Numbered from the stretch's first letter, positions 50,176 to 59,151 are shown. The stretch: 64,000 nt of DNA from Streptomyces pseudovenezuelae (GCF_001513955.1 NZ_KQ948150.1:682001-746000); one strand, 5' to 3'. Notes: generated from the letters alone by a model not told the origin. A program made the numbers and translations.

Positions 50176-52488
50176 GTGGAACGACGCATGCCGGTGGCGA
50201 CGCACTGGGGCAGTTTCGTAGCCGTGGTCGACTCGGGTCAGCTGGTGCGCATCGAACCCCGAGGTGACGACCCCGCGCCGTCGCCGATCGGCCCGGGCAT
50301 GGTGACGGCTGCCGAGGACAGTGCGCGTGTGCTGCGCCCCGCGGTGCGCAAGGGGTGGCTCAATGGCTTGCCGCGCGCCGATGAAACGGCCAGAGGTGCG
50401 GACGCCTTCGTCGAGGTCAGCTGGGACGACGCACTCACGCTGGTGAGCGAGGAACTGCGCCGAGTGCGCGCACAGCACGGGGACAACGCGGTGTTCGGCG
50501 GCTCGTACGGCTGGGCCAGTGCGGGCGGGTTCCACAATGCGCAAGGCCAGCTCCAGCGGTTCCTGGCACTGGGCGGGGGCTACACGGACTCGCGCAACAC
50601 ATACAGCACCGCCGCTCTTGAGGTCATCCTTCCGCATGTGATCGGCGGGGCTCCGTGGAGCTATCAGTCCCGGATGCCGATGTGGGACGAGATCGCCGAG
50701 AGCTGTGAGCTCGTGGTGGCGTTCGGGGGGCTGGCACTGAAGAACAGCCAGATCAACCCTGGCGGGCTGGCCCGGCACCAGACCCGGGACCTGCAGCGGA
50801 AGTGCCGTGAGGCCGGCGTGCGGTTCGTGAACGTCAGCCCGATCCGCAGTGACACCGCCGACTTCCTGGACGCCGAGTGGCTGCCGGTCGTCCCCAACAC
50901 CGACACCGCCCTGATGCTCGGCATCGCGCACACGATGCTGGTCAACGGCTGGTACGACGAGGACTTCCTCACCCGCTGCTGCGTGGGGTTCGACCGCTTC
51001 GCCTCCTACCTGACCGGCGACGTGGACGGCGTCGTCAAGGACGCCGACTGGGCCGCGAGGATCACGGGCATCAGCCGCGACACGATCCCCGATCTTGCCC
51101 GCCGCCTGTTCACACAGCGTTCCCTCATCATGGTCAACTACGCCATTCAGCGGGCGGACCACGGTGAGCAGCCGATCTGGATGTCGGTCGTACTGGCGGC
51201 CATGGCGGGTTCGCTGGGCCGGCCCGGCTGCGGCTGGGGCGCGGGCTACGCGACGATGGACGCGACCGGTGTTGCCCCGGGCCGCCCGTCCGTGGCGTCG
51301 ATGCCGCGGGTGGCGAACCCCGTTGCGGACTTCATCCCGGTCGCCCGGATCGCCGACACCCTGCTGGAACCGGGTGCGACCATCGACTACGACGGTCAGC
51401 GCCTGACCCTGCCGGACCTGCGCCTGATCTACTGGTGCGGAGGAAACCCGTTCCATCACCACCAGGACCTGCACCGCCTCACCCGAGCCTGGCAGCGCCC
51501 GGAGACGGTGGTGGTCCATGAAGCCTGGTGGAACACCACGGCGAAGTTCGCGGACATCGTGCTTCCCGTCGCGACCAGCCTGGAGCGCGACGATTTCGCC
51601 GCGGGGTTCTCCGACCCTCACCTCCTCGCGATGCCCAAGGTCCGCGAGCCGGCCGGCGAGGCCCGCACCGACCACCAGATCTTCGCCGCTCTGGCCGCCC
51701 GGCTCGGCTATGAACGCGAGTTCACCCAGGCGCGATCCGAGATCGAATGGGTCCGGCACCTCTACGCCCAGACACGGGCGAACCTCGGTGACGAAGCGGC
51801 CCTGCCGGACTTCGACGACTTCTGGCAACACGCCTCCGGTGTCGAACTGCCGGCACTCGGCGGGCCGTTTCCCGGCAGCTTCGAAGCACTGCGCTCCGAT
51901 CCGCAGCGCTTCCCCCTGACGACGCCGTCGGGCCGGATCGAGATCTTCTCCGAGGAGATCGACTCGTTCGGCTACGACGATTGCGCCGGGCATCCGACGT
52001 GGTTCGAACCCGTGGAGTGGCTTCGCGCCGACCTGGCGGACCGCTTTCCCCTGCACCTGATCTCGAATCAGCCTGCCTCACGCCTGCACAGCCAGTACGA
52101 CAACGGTGGCCACAGCCTCAAGTCGAAGATCCACGGTCGAGAGCCCGTCACGATCAACCCGCAGGACGCGGAAGCACGCGGTATCGAGAACGGCATGATC
52201 GTGCGCGTCTTCAACGACCGGGGAAGCTGCCTGGCGGGCGCGATCCTGTCGGACGCCGTCATGCCCGGCGTCATCCAGCTGTCCACCGGAGCGTGGTGGG
52301 ACCCGGCCCAGCCGGGCCGGAGCGGGACCTTGGACCGCCACGGCAACCCGAACACCCTCACCGGGGACCGCGGGTGCTCGCGTCTGTCCCAGGGACCCAG
52401 TGCGCACAGCGCTCTCGTCGACGTCGAGGTCCACGAGGGCCCGGTCGAGGAGGTACGCGCCTTCACACCACCACACCTCGAACACTGA
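50176..52488 (+). CDS. Molybdopterin oxidoreductase, biotin/methionine-sulfoxide reductase type
   Basis: This is a 770-residue DMSO-reductase-family enzyme. GTG 50176 (GGAG ten bases before) or ATG 50188 can start it. There is no Tat signal and no N-terminal Cys cluster for 4Fe-4S, as in cytosolic BisC and unlike most relatives. Near 108-118 it has GGSYGWASAGG, where Ser115 is the expected Mo ligand, then LQRFLALGGGYTDSRNTYST. WCGGNPFHHHQDLHRL, HEAWWNTTAKFADIVLPV and the C-terminal HLISNQPASRLHSQYDNGG form the pterin-binding sites. It should reduce biotin or methionine sulfoxide (or another S-/N-oxide). The Mo-cofactor genes are elsewhere. A very strong terminator follows. Confidence 0.9.
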   Translation: MERRMPVATHWGSFVAVVDSGQLVRIEPRGDDPAPSPIGPGMVTAAEDSARVLRPAVRKGWLNGLPRADETARGADAFVEVSWDDALTLVSEELRRVRAQHGDNAVFGGSYGWASAGGFHNAQGQLQRFLALGGGYTDSRNTYSTAALEVILPHVIGGAPWSYQSRMPMWDEIAESCELVVAFGGLALKNSQINPGGLARHQTRDLQRKCREAGVRFVNVSPIRSDTADFLDAEWLPVVPNTDTALMLGIAHTMLVNGWYDEDFLTRCCVGFDRFASYLTGDVDGVVKDADWAARITGISRDTIPDLARRLFTQRSLIMVNYAIQRADHGEQPIWMSVVLAAMAGSLGRPGCGWGAGYATMDATGVAPGRPSVASMPRVANPVADFIPVARIADTLLEPGATIDYDGQRLTLPDLRLIYWCGGNPFHHHQDLHRLTRAWQRPETVVVHEAWWNTTAKFADIVLPVATSLERDDFAAGFSDPHLLAMPKVREPAGEARTDHQIFAALAARLGYEREFTQARSEIEWVRHLYAQTRANLGDEAALPDFDDFWQHASGVELPALGGPFPGSFEALRSDPQRFPLTTPSGRIEIFSEEIDSFGYDDCAGHPTWFEPVEWLRADLADRFPLHLISNQPASRLHSQYDNGGHSLKSKIHGREPVTINPQDAEARGIENGMIVRVFNDRGSCLAGAILSDAVMPGVIQLSTGAWWDPAQPGRSGTLDRHGNPNTLTGDRGCSRLSQGPSAHSALVDVEVHEGPVEEVRAFTPPHLEH

Positions 52489-52536
52489 AACGAAGCCACC
52501 TCAACGGCGGACGGGTTTGCCGTGCTCAGCCTCGTC

Positions 52537-52569
52537 GGGTGCCCGGCCGGTACGTCCGGCCGGGCACCC
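52537..52569 (+). terminator. Very strong terminator after the Mo enzyme
   Basis: A perfect 14-base stem GGGTGCCCGGCCGG (52537-52550) / CCGGCCGGGCACCC (52556-52569) with loop TACGT. Confidence 0.88.
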
Positions 52570-52623
52570 AGCCTCCACTGGGACGATTGCGTCGCCGTAA
52601 CCGCGTGAATACGGTGCGCAGTC

Positions 52624-53175
52624 ATGACTGCACTTCAAGACCTCAAGTACAGCCAGTGGTTCAGGGGCGCCGATGTCGACGGCGACGGGTTCATCACCCA
52701 GCACGACGTTCGCAGGATGAGCGAGCGTTACATCAACGCCCGCGAGACCACCCCTGACGCCGAGACCGTCCGCCGGCTCACCGAGGGGATGGACCAGTTC
52801 TGGTCGAACGTCATCGCCCCGATGGACCAGGACGGTGACGGGAAGGTCGATGTGCGGGAGATGACCGCGGGCTTCAAGAGTGTCCTGACCGACCGCGCGC
52901 TCTACCCGCAGCAGATTGCGCCGGTCACCAACTGCTTCTTCGACCTCGTCGACCTCAACGGAGACGGCAAGATCGACCAGGCCGAGTTCCAGCAGATGTT
53001 CGACTCGGTCGCCGCCGTCCCCGGCGAGGACTGCGCCGCCGTTTTCGCCGCTCTGGACCTCGACGGTTCCGGCGGACTGGACCGTGACGAGTTCCATCAG
53101 GCACTCGAAGAGTTCTTCTACGGCAACGACCCCGACGCCCCCGCCAACCACATCTTCGGCAAGGTCATTGCCTGA
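52624..53175 (+). CDS. Four-EF-hand calcium-binding protein (calerythrin-like)
   Basis: This 183-residue acidic cytosolic protein starts at ATG 52624. Four EF-hand loops are readable: DVDGDGFITQHD (17-28), DQDGDGKVDVRE (68-79), DLNGDGKIDQAE (110-121) and DLDGSGGLDRDE (145-156). The last three have Glu at position 12, as needed for tight Ca2+ binding; the first has Asp there and may be weaker. Length and spacing match calerythrin/CabA-type proteins of actinomycetes, proposed calcium buffers or sensors. It is isolated between a terminator and a pseudogene. No ribosome site of note is seen upstream. Confidence 0.93.
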   Translation: MTALQDLKYSQWFRGADVDGDGFITQHDVRRMSERYINARETTPDAETVRRLTEGMDQFWSNVIAPMDQDGDGKVDVREMTAGFKSVLTDRALYPQQIAPVTNCFFDLVDLNGDGKIDQAEFQQMFDSVAAVPGEDCAAVFAALDLDGSGGLDRDEFHQALEEFFYGNDPDAPANHIFGKVIA

Positions 53176-53414
53176 CAGTCCCCGATACGCCCCCGGACCC
53201 GCGCTCGTACCAGCGTCTGCTCCCTGGCTGGCGGCCGCTGTGGCGGCGGTGGGTCGCGTAGCGCTTCTGGGCGTCGGGTGCGGTGGGGTAGGCAGCGGGC
53301 ACCCCTGCGGCGGCTCGTCAGCCCGCTCGTCAGCCGGCACGGCGGTCGGCCTGGTGCACGCTCCTCCCTTCCCGCCCGCGTGCTGCTGCCCGGACTGCGC
53401 ATCCGCGGCCACGC

Positions 53415-54347
53415 ATGCTCATCGCCCTGGCGTCCATGAAGACCGTCCCCCTGGACGGCACGTGGACGAGACCATCGAGGTCCTGGCGGGCCAAAGCGCC
53501 AACCTGCCTGGCCCGGCAGATCCTCATCCTGGCCGACCGCGCCCACCAAGGTGCGGACGCAGTGGTCGGCGAGGCGATCGCCGCCGCCGCGCGGCCACCG
53601 CGGGTCTGGCTGCAGATGAGTACGGCGACGATCTACGCTCACCGCTTCGACGCGGCACACGACGAGGCGGCCGGGGTGATCGGAGGCTCGGAGACCGGGG
53701 TGCCGGACTACGGGGCGTACAGCGTCGAGATCGCGAAGAACTGGGAGCGGGCGCAGGCAGAGGCGCCGACTCCCGGCACTCGCAAGGTGGCGTTGCGCTC
53801 GGCGATGGTCATGAGTCCGGACCGGGGCGGTGTGTTCGACGTCTTGTCGAGACTCGCGCGACTCGGGCTGGGCGGTCCAGTGGCCCGCGGCGCGCAGTAT
53901 GTCTCCTGGATCCATGATGAAGACTTCGTGCGAGCGGTGGAGTTCCTGATCGCCCGGGACGACCTTGAGGGGCCGGTGAACCCTGCCTCGCCCGGCCCCC
54001 TCCCGCACCGTGACTTCATGCGGGCGTTGCGCACGGCGTGGGGCGTCCCGCTGGGGCTGCCGGCGACGCGCTGGATGGCCGAGCTGGGAGCGTTCGCGCT
54101 GCGCTCGGACACGGAGCTGCTGCTCAAGAGCCGTCGAGTAGTGCCGGGTCGGCTTCGTGCCGCCGGGTTCGCCTTCGCGTACTCCGAGTGGGAGAGCGCC
54201 GCTGCGTCGCTCGTACAGCGGGCCGTAGGATGCCTGGATGCCGAAGCCGTTACGGATAAGCCGCCGCACGTGGGTTGGCGTATGGGCGGCGCTGTGCGCG
54301 GCCGGTATCGCCGCCACCGCCGCGCTGAACGCCTCCCCGGCGCCTGA
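53415..54347 (+). pseudogene. TIGR01777-family NAD-dependent epimerase, 5'-truncated and frameshifted
   Basis: From about 53540 the frame reads VVGEAIAAAARPPRVWLQMS then TATIYAHRFDA, later ALRSAMVMSPDRGGVF, YVSWIHDEDFVRAVEFLI and VPGRLRAAGFAFAYSEW. These are the later blocks of TIGR01777 (DUF1731) epimerases. The N-terminal Rossmann motif is missing. Pieces of the next region lie in different frames: LDGTWTRPSR in this frame, then VLAGQSAN (normally VNLAGxSxN) in another near 53488-53511, so at least two frameshifts are present. The end also overruns the normal C-terminus into the next gene. It is non-functional by these signs. Confidence 0.82.
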
Positions 54348-54531
54348 CCCGCAACCCGAGAAGTCCGTCAGTGCCGAGTGCGCCGAGTACATCGCGGACA
54401 TCGAGACGCAGCTGGCCAAGGCCAAGGCGGAAGGCAACGCCGACGACGGCGTGCTGGCCTTCACGCGAAGCTGGGTCGGAGCGGACGACTGCAGCGATGA
54501 AGTCCTCGACCACTTCAGCGGCGACCGGTGA
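54238..54531 (+). CDS. Small exported or membrane-anchored protein
   Basis: ATG 54238 with AGGA upstream gives 97 residues. A basic N-terminus (MPKPLRISRRTWVGVWAAL), an Ala-rich hydrophobic core to about residue 31 and a short acidic mature part (SAECAEYIADIETQLAKAKA, DDCSDEV) suggest a secreted or anchored peptide with two Cys. The family is not recognised. It overlaps the 3' end of the decayed epimerase frame, which supports the loss of that gene's proper stop. No partner follows. Confidence 0.6.
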   Translation: MPKPLRISRRTWVGVWAALCAAGIAATAALNASPAPDPQPEKSVSAECAEYIADIETQLAKAKAEGNADDGVLAFTRSWVGADDCSDEVLDHFSGDR

Positions 54532-54808
54532 GCCGCCGCACCGAGCTCGCCACGCTAGGGGGGCTGATCCGCGGCGGCGCCGTGGTGGTCATCGGCGTGA
54601 GTGAAGTCCCGTGGTTGTAGACCGACTTGATGTTGCGGTCGTCGGCCCGTAACTCACTGGCTGATGGCTTCACAGTGGTCCGCCGGCACTCGGTGCAGTA
54701 CGTGCTTGCCTGCTCTGCCGGGACCTGGCTCCCGGCCAGGTGAATGTCGCCTACGGCCTCTACCCGTCCCAGAGCCGACGAACGCCGTGGGCGACTCATG
54801 CGCGTCGC

Positions 54809-55831
54809 TCAGCCGACCGGTCCCGTCATCCCGTGCGGCCGTACCGCCGGTTCGAGCAGCGACAACGTCCGCTGCTCCGCATCGAGGGCGGCACGGATCC
54901 CGACCGGCATCGGCAGATTCGGGCCGGCGTGTCCGACCTCGACGTTGCCCAGGACCGGGATGTCGCGGTCACCGAGGACGTCGAGGACGATCTCCGCCAG
55001 GGTCGGAGAACCGTCGGGCGAGTCGAGCCCGTCGATCGCCGCCGGAACGCCCACGACCATGCCGGAGATCCGATCGAGAATGCCGCTGTGCCGCAGTATC
55101 TGGAGGTAGGTCCACACATGCGATGCCTGGCCGCCCAGCTCTTCCCAGAACAGCACCGCGCCGTCGAAGCATTCGAGCGGCAGCGCGAAAGGCGTCGCCT
55201 GCGCCAGCACGAGGCGATTGATGACCCCGCCGATCAGCGGACCTTCCGCCCGCCCGGGACGCCAGCATTCCCACGACGGACCGGCGGGCAGCGCACCGAT
55301 CGGCTCCGTGCCGGTCAGCAGCGTCGCGTAGAGCCGGCCCAACTCCGCCCGCCGGGCCGCGGACGCCGTCTGCCAGTGCCCTCCGAGGCCGGGCGTCGCC
55401 ACGTCGGCGTGGAAGCCGACCAGCCCTGTGCGCGCGTAGAGCACCAGGTGCAGCAGTGAGATGTCGCTGTAGCCGAGGACCGGCTTGGGGTCGGCCCTGA
55501 TCGCGTCGAAGTCGATCAGGTCGAGGTATCCGAACACCGTCTGGCCGCCGTCGTGCGCGACGATCGCGCGTACCTCGGGATCGCGCAGCAGACCGTTGAA
55601 CTCCTCGGCGATCTCTTCCGGCCGCGCCGCGCTCCACCAGCGGTGCCGTCCGGCTCGGAGGAGCGGCGCGAGACGCACCCGGAATCCCATCCGCTCGATC
55701 TCGGCCACTGCCCGTTCGAGGGCGGGTACGTATGGGGCGTGGAGCGGCCCGGACAGGGCCGCGACGACGACGAGATCGCCGGGTACGAGGGCGCGAGGGC
55801 GGAGCAGTTGAGGCGCTGCGGTATCGGTCAC
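54809..55831 (-). CDS. S66-family LD-carboxypeptidase (MccF/LdcA-like)
   Basis: This is a 340-residue serine-peptidase-fold protein. The N-terminal LRPRALVPGDLVVVAALSG and the region IVAHDGGQTVFGYLDLIDFD, then PKPVLGYSDISLLHLVLYAR, match S66 proteins. The C-terminal domain has LFWEELGGQ with the catalytic Glu and NVEVGHAGPNLPMPVG with the catalytic His. At the nucleophile elbow, where a Ser is expected, the sequence reads GGQT, so activity is uncertain; some actinobacterial members look the same. Relatives trim peptidoglycan tetrapeptides or detoxify microcin C. Cytosolic, GTG/ATG start at 55831. Confidence 0.83.
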   Translation of the reverse strand: MTDTAAPQLLRPRALVPGDLVVVAALSGPLHAPYVPALERAVAEIERMGFRVRLAPLLRAGRHRWWSAARPEEIAEEFNGLLRDPEVRAIVAHDGGQTVFGYLDLIDFDAIRADPKPVLGYSDISLLHLVLYARTGLVGFHADVATPGLGGHWQTASAARRAELGRLYATLLTGTEPIGALPAGPSWECWRPGRAEGPLIGGVINRLVLAQATPFALPLECFDGAVLFWEELGGQASHVWTYLQILRHSGILDRISGMVVGVPAAIDGLDSPDGSPTLAEIVLDVLGDRDIPVLGNVEVGHAGPNLPMPVGIRAALDAEQRTLSLLEPAVRPHGMTGPVG

Positions 55832-55909
55832 CGGGGCAGTGTTCCGACCCTCGTGCCAACACGCTACTCATTTGCCGATCAGCCTTGCGGGGGATGACGG
55901 GTGGATCGG

Positions 55910-55979
55910 CCAGAACCGGTTTCGCCCGTCGATCTACGCCCGGACAAGGACGGTCAGCCATTCCGCTTCACGTGCCCGG
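55910..55979. repeat. 70-bp direct repeat, copy 2
   Basis: This is the second copy of the 42414-42483 repeat, with four substitutions. On the minus strand it still encodes REAEWLTVLV and a stop, the C-terminus of the TraB-like protein, without the rest of the gene. It lies 79 bases upstream of the LD-carboxypeptidase start. Confidence 0.9.
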
Positions 55980-56054
55980 GGGCTGGTTCTGGCGCGTTGT
56001 TGTCGGCGGCCGCGCCATTTCGACCAGGCCGGTCGACAGGTGAGGTCTGGAGCC

Positions 56055-56639
56055 TCAGCGCCGCACGCGGTAACGCAGGTGCGTCGCGCCCTTGCCCTGG
56101 ATCACGACCGGGTCGTCGAAGCGGTGCGGTGCGCCGGTCAGGTTGGCGAAGTAGGGGATTCCCTTGCCGAGCAGCACCGGTACGAGACTGATGTACACCT
56201 CATCGACCAGTCCCAGGTCAAGCGCCTGCCGTGCGATGTCGGCGCTGGCGATGCTGACGTGTTTGTCACCGGCGACGTCCATGGCACGCGCGATACCTTC
56301 CGCGACGCCGTCGACGAAGGTCGTACGCCGCCACTTCGCGGCGTCTTCGGGCGCGTTGTGGGTCACGACGACGACTGGCGCGCCGATCGGGTGGCTGTCG
56401 TTCCAGCCGTTGGTCAGGTCAAACAGCCGACGGCCGCAGACGAGCGCACCAGCCCCGGCGAGAACCTCGCGCAGCATCTCCGCACTGTTCGCGTCGACCT
56501 GGAACGACCAGTGCTCGTCGGCACTTGGCACGGTGACATCGCCGGCGTCGTACCAACCGAACAGCTCACCGGTCCCGTCCTCGGGGTCGGCGATGTAGCC
56601 GTCCAGTGACATCGTCATGTGCGTATAAACCTTGGCCAT
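56055..56639 (-). CDS. DHFR/RibD-C-fold family protein
   Basis: ATG 56639 with AGGAGG six bases upstream gives 194 residues. MAKVYTHMTMSLDGYIADPE is the typical start of the dihydrofolate-reductase-like (RibD C-terminal) family, followed by ALVCGRRLFDLTNGW, the GR-containing NADPH site, and LGLVDEVYISLVPVLLGKGI, the conserved 'DELxLxxxPVxLGxG' block. These small proteins bind NADPH and reduce unknown substrates; they are not the housekeeping folate enzyme. A second, more distant copy lies at 58271. It is divergent from the 2Fe-2S reductase remnant. Confidence 0.9.
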   Translation of the reverse strand: MAKVYTHMTMSLDGYIADPEDGTGELFGWYDAGDVTVPSADEHWSFQVDANSAEMLREVLAGAGALVCGRRLFDLTNGWNDSHPIGAPVVVVTHNAPEDAAKWRRTTFVDGVAEGIARAMDVAGDKHVSIASADIARQALDLGLVDEVYISLVPVLLGKGIPYFANLTGAPHRFDDPVVIQGKGATHLRYRVRR

Positions 56640-56698
56640 GGCGGGCCTCCTGTGGCTTCTCCTGCTGGATAGACCTCCCGGGAGGCTCGAACTCATCG

Positions 56699-57256
56699 GT
56701 GTGGGAGGACCCGGGGGAGCTGGGCGGCCCGCTCGCACGGCGGTTGGACGCCTCCGCGGTGCGCAGGCTGCTGGCGGCCGTGGACGCCCGTTCTGGCCCG
56801 GACTCCACGTTCGCCCTGTGCGGACCGCCCGGCCTCGTCGCCACCGCACGGCACGTCCTGGCCGACATCGGAGCCGATCCCCCGCTCGTGCGTGGGGAGT
56901 TGTTCACCACCGACGGCACGCTGCCACGCGTGTTGGAGCCGGCCGGGCAAGCACCGAGGGCGGGGGAGCACCGGGTCACCGCCCTGCTGGACGGGCGCCA
57001 CCGTGCCGTCACCGTTCTGCCGTGCGACCCGGTCCTGCTCGGCACGCTGCTGCGCAGTCACCCCGACGTGCCCTACGTCTGCCGCGAGGGCGTGTGCGAC
57101 AGCCGCCGCGCGAAGGTCGTATCCGGAGAGGTGACGGCGGACGGCCGGAACGCCCTGGACGAACGCGACCGCGCCGTCGGCTGCACCCTCGTCTGCGGAG
57201 ATCAACCCCACCCTCGCCGTCCGGTTGAGCGAGGCGCGATCGCGTTGTCACGCTAG
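56699..57256 (+). pseudogene. C-terminal remnant of a 2Fe-2S flavin reductase
   Basis: The frame reads VWEDPGELGGPLARRLDASA, TFALCGPPGLVATARHVL (the NAD-binding CGP motif) and LRSHPDVPYVCREGVCDSRR. These are the end of a ferredoxin-NADP-reductase-type domain joined to a plant-type ferredoxin, as in PaaE/HmpB-like reductases. The FAD domain and start are missing. The cluster motif CxxxxCxxC reads CREGVCDSR, so the third Cys is Arg, and the final Cys region is shifted. It has no ribosome site and begins inside the promoter region of the DHFR-like gene. Non-functional remnant. Confidence 0.75.
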
Positions 57257-57443
57257 GCTCAGCAGGCGAAAACAGGCCAAGGGCCGGACGTGAAGGCGAC
57301 CTGGGCGAGACGTCGATGTCCGTTGCACGACCGGTAACGCGTGAACAACTCACGCGGACGTGCAACTGATGGCGGCCGAAAGTCGTCCTCAGCGTCGAGC
57401 CGTCGAGGCACACCGAGAACTGGGACAACAGGGGGAACTCATC

Positions 57444-58106
57444 ATGAACATGATGTCGAGGAAGAGTGGTCGCAGACCGGGCGTCGTCCGGGCGGCCGTA
57501 CTGGGAGCCTGCGTGGTGGGCGCGCTGGTCCTCACCGGCTGCGACGGCGGCGACGCGACGGGTTCGGGCGCCGGCACGAGCCCGACGACCGCGGGTGACG
57601 CCGCCGGCAAGGCGGCGAGCGCAGGCGCGGTGAGCAAGAAGCCGGGCGTCACCGCCTCTTCAGGCTCGACAAGCACCGCCGAGTCCCCCGCAGCGGTTCC
57701 GGCCGCGTCCAAGTCCCCCGTTCCCACGGCGGCGAGTGCGGGTGGCACCGACGACGGCTGTGACCACAAGATGCCGATCTCCCCCGACGAGGTCGCGGTC
57801 TACCGCTACACCCCCGAAGGGGGATCCCTCAGCCTGATCGTCAAGCACGGCAACTGGGGCTGCGGATCCCCCGACTCCGACGGCGCGCCGTTCGAGACGG
57901 TAGGCAAGGAGACGTTCATCCCGATGGACCAGGCCGCTTACGTCACCGTGACCAACCCCGTCGTGGAGAGCACCGAGAACCAGCCCATCGGCGTGCAGGA
58001 GTTCCTCGACTGGCTGGAGGCGCACCCGAACTCGGGGCTCGTCTTCACCTACCACCTGGGTGCCGACGGCGCCATCGACCGCCTCGAAGAGGTCTTCGCC
58101 CCTTAG
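57444..58106 (+). CDS. Lipoprotein of unknown function
   Basis: ATG 57444 with AGGGGGA upstream gives 220 residues. The signal MNMMSRKSGRRPGVVRAAVL, then a hydrophobic core and LVLTGC with Cys33, makes it a lipoprotein. A Ser/Thr/Ala-rich linker (about 36-105) leads to a small domain with GCDHKMPISPDEVAVYRYTP, two more Cys (WGCGS) and GVQEFLDWLEAHPNSGLVFT. The domain is compact and conserved-looking, but I cannot name it. It stands alone, closed by a hairpin terminator, and faces the second DHFR-fold gene. Confidence 0.8.
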   Translation: MNMMSRKSGRRPGVVRAAVLGACVVGALVLTGCDGGDATGSGAGTSPTTAGDAAGKAASAGAVSKKPGVTASSGSTSTAESPAAVPAASKSPVPTAASAGGTDDGCDHKMPISPDEVAVYRYTPEGGSLSLIVKHGNWGCGSPDSDGAPFETVGKETFIPMDQAAYVTVTNPVVESTENQPIGVQEFLDWLEAHPNSGLVFTYHLGADGAIDRLEEVFAP

Positions 58107-58121
58107 CAGCGCCCTGTGCCG

Positions 58122-58154
58122 GCGCCCGGACGACGCGGCTTCTCGACCGGGCGC
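58122..58154. terminator. Hairpin between lipoprotein and DHFR-fold gene
   Basis: GCGCCCGG (58122-58129) pairs with CCGGGCGC (58147-58154), 16 bases after the lipoprotein stop. It may serve both convergent genes. Confidence 0.55.
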
Positions 58155-58270
58155 GGGAGGGCATCAAGAACGAGGCTGCTGAGGCAGCACCTCACTACCG
58201 CCGACCAAAAGATCACCGGGGGACAGGGACCAACCCGCTGTGGCGTCAACCCCCGCCGCACGGGGCGACG

Positions 58271-58876
58271 TCAAGCAGGGCGGCCGAGCGGCGGGTGCTC
58301 CAGCACGCGGGGCTTGTACTCGACCAGCTGGATACGGCCGTCGAAGGTGCGGTGCTCGATCATCTCGAGGGCAACGTCCGGATAGCCGTCGTAGATGCGT
58401 TCTTCGCCCGTGGCGCCGGTGATCACCGGGAACATCACGACCCGGAAGCGGTCGACGAGTCCGGCGCGCAGCAGGGACCGGCACAGGCTGAGGCTCCCGA
58501 TCGTGCTGAGGAGTCCCGAGCCGCTCGACTTCATGGCGCGGACCCTCTCGACGGCGTCGTCGCGCACGAGGGTGGCGTTGGCCCAGGTCAGTGGCTCTTC
58601 GAGCGAGGAGGAGAACACCACCTTGGGCGCTTGTGTGAGCTCGTCGACGGACGCCTCTTCTTCGGGCCTGAACTCGTCTTGGCCAGGAGGGACCTCGCCT
58701 GCGGCGAAGCCCGACATCAGGCGGTAGGTCTTCGCCCCCATCAAGTAGGTGGCCTCGGGCTGCCGGCCGAGCCATGCGAGGTACTCCGGGCCCTCAAGGC
58801 CCCAGAACCCGGGCCACCCCTCTCCCGACGCGTAGCCGTCGAGGGACGTGATGAAGTCGACGAGAAGCTCCGACAT
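58271..58876 (-). CDS. DHFR/RibD-C-fold family protein, second type
   Basis: ATG 58876 with GGAAAGGA upstream gives 201 residues starting MSELLVDFITSLDGYASGEG. YLMGAKTYRLMSGFA is the NADPH/GxxT block, PKVVFSSSLEEPLTWANATL the central strand, SGSGLLSTIGSLSLCRSLL the phosphate-binding loop and GLVDRFRVVMFPVITG the conserved final motif. It belongs to the RibD-C/YwjB-like reductases and is not a close copy of the gene at 56055 (different motif wording). It has no operon partner. The function is a probable NADPH reductase of unknown substrate. Confidence 0.88.
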   Translation of the reverse strand: MSELLVDFITSLDGYASGEGWPGFWGLEGPEYLAWLGRQPEATYLMGAKTYRLMSGFAAGEVPPGQDEFRPEEEASVDELTQAPKVVFSSSLEEPLTWANATLVRDDAVERVRAMKSSGSGLLSTIGSLSLCRSLLRAGLVDRFRVVMFPVITGATGEERIYDGYPDVALEMIEHRTFDGRIQLVEYKPRVLEHPPLGRPA

Positions 58877-59151
58877 GGCGGTGTCCTTTCCTGGGTGTCA
58901 CGAGCTTGGACCGGACCTGAGTCACAAACTCATCGGCCGCGCCGTGGGGCAACGAGAAGCCCCATTTGCCGCAGCCGGTCAGGCAGGCGGAGCGGCACTG
59001 GTCGGGGCCAGCGGCTTACCTGGTTGCCGCGCACGCGGTTCGGCGGTGATCCCCACCTGCTGCCCGGCCGTGATCACGGTCGACATGGGTTCGACGGGAT
59101 CGTCTCGCGGCCCGTGCGACGCGGGTGATGCTGCGCCCTCGCGACCGGGCC

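Noticed and set aside
56674..56685. Perfect palindrome CCTCCCGGGAGG upstream of the DHFR-fold gene
   Set aside because: It is short and symmetric mainly because it contains SD-like sequence in both orientations; no second copy nearby and no flanking symmetry.
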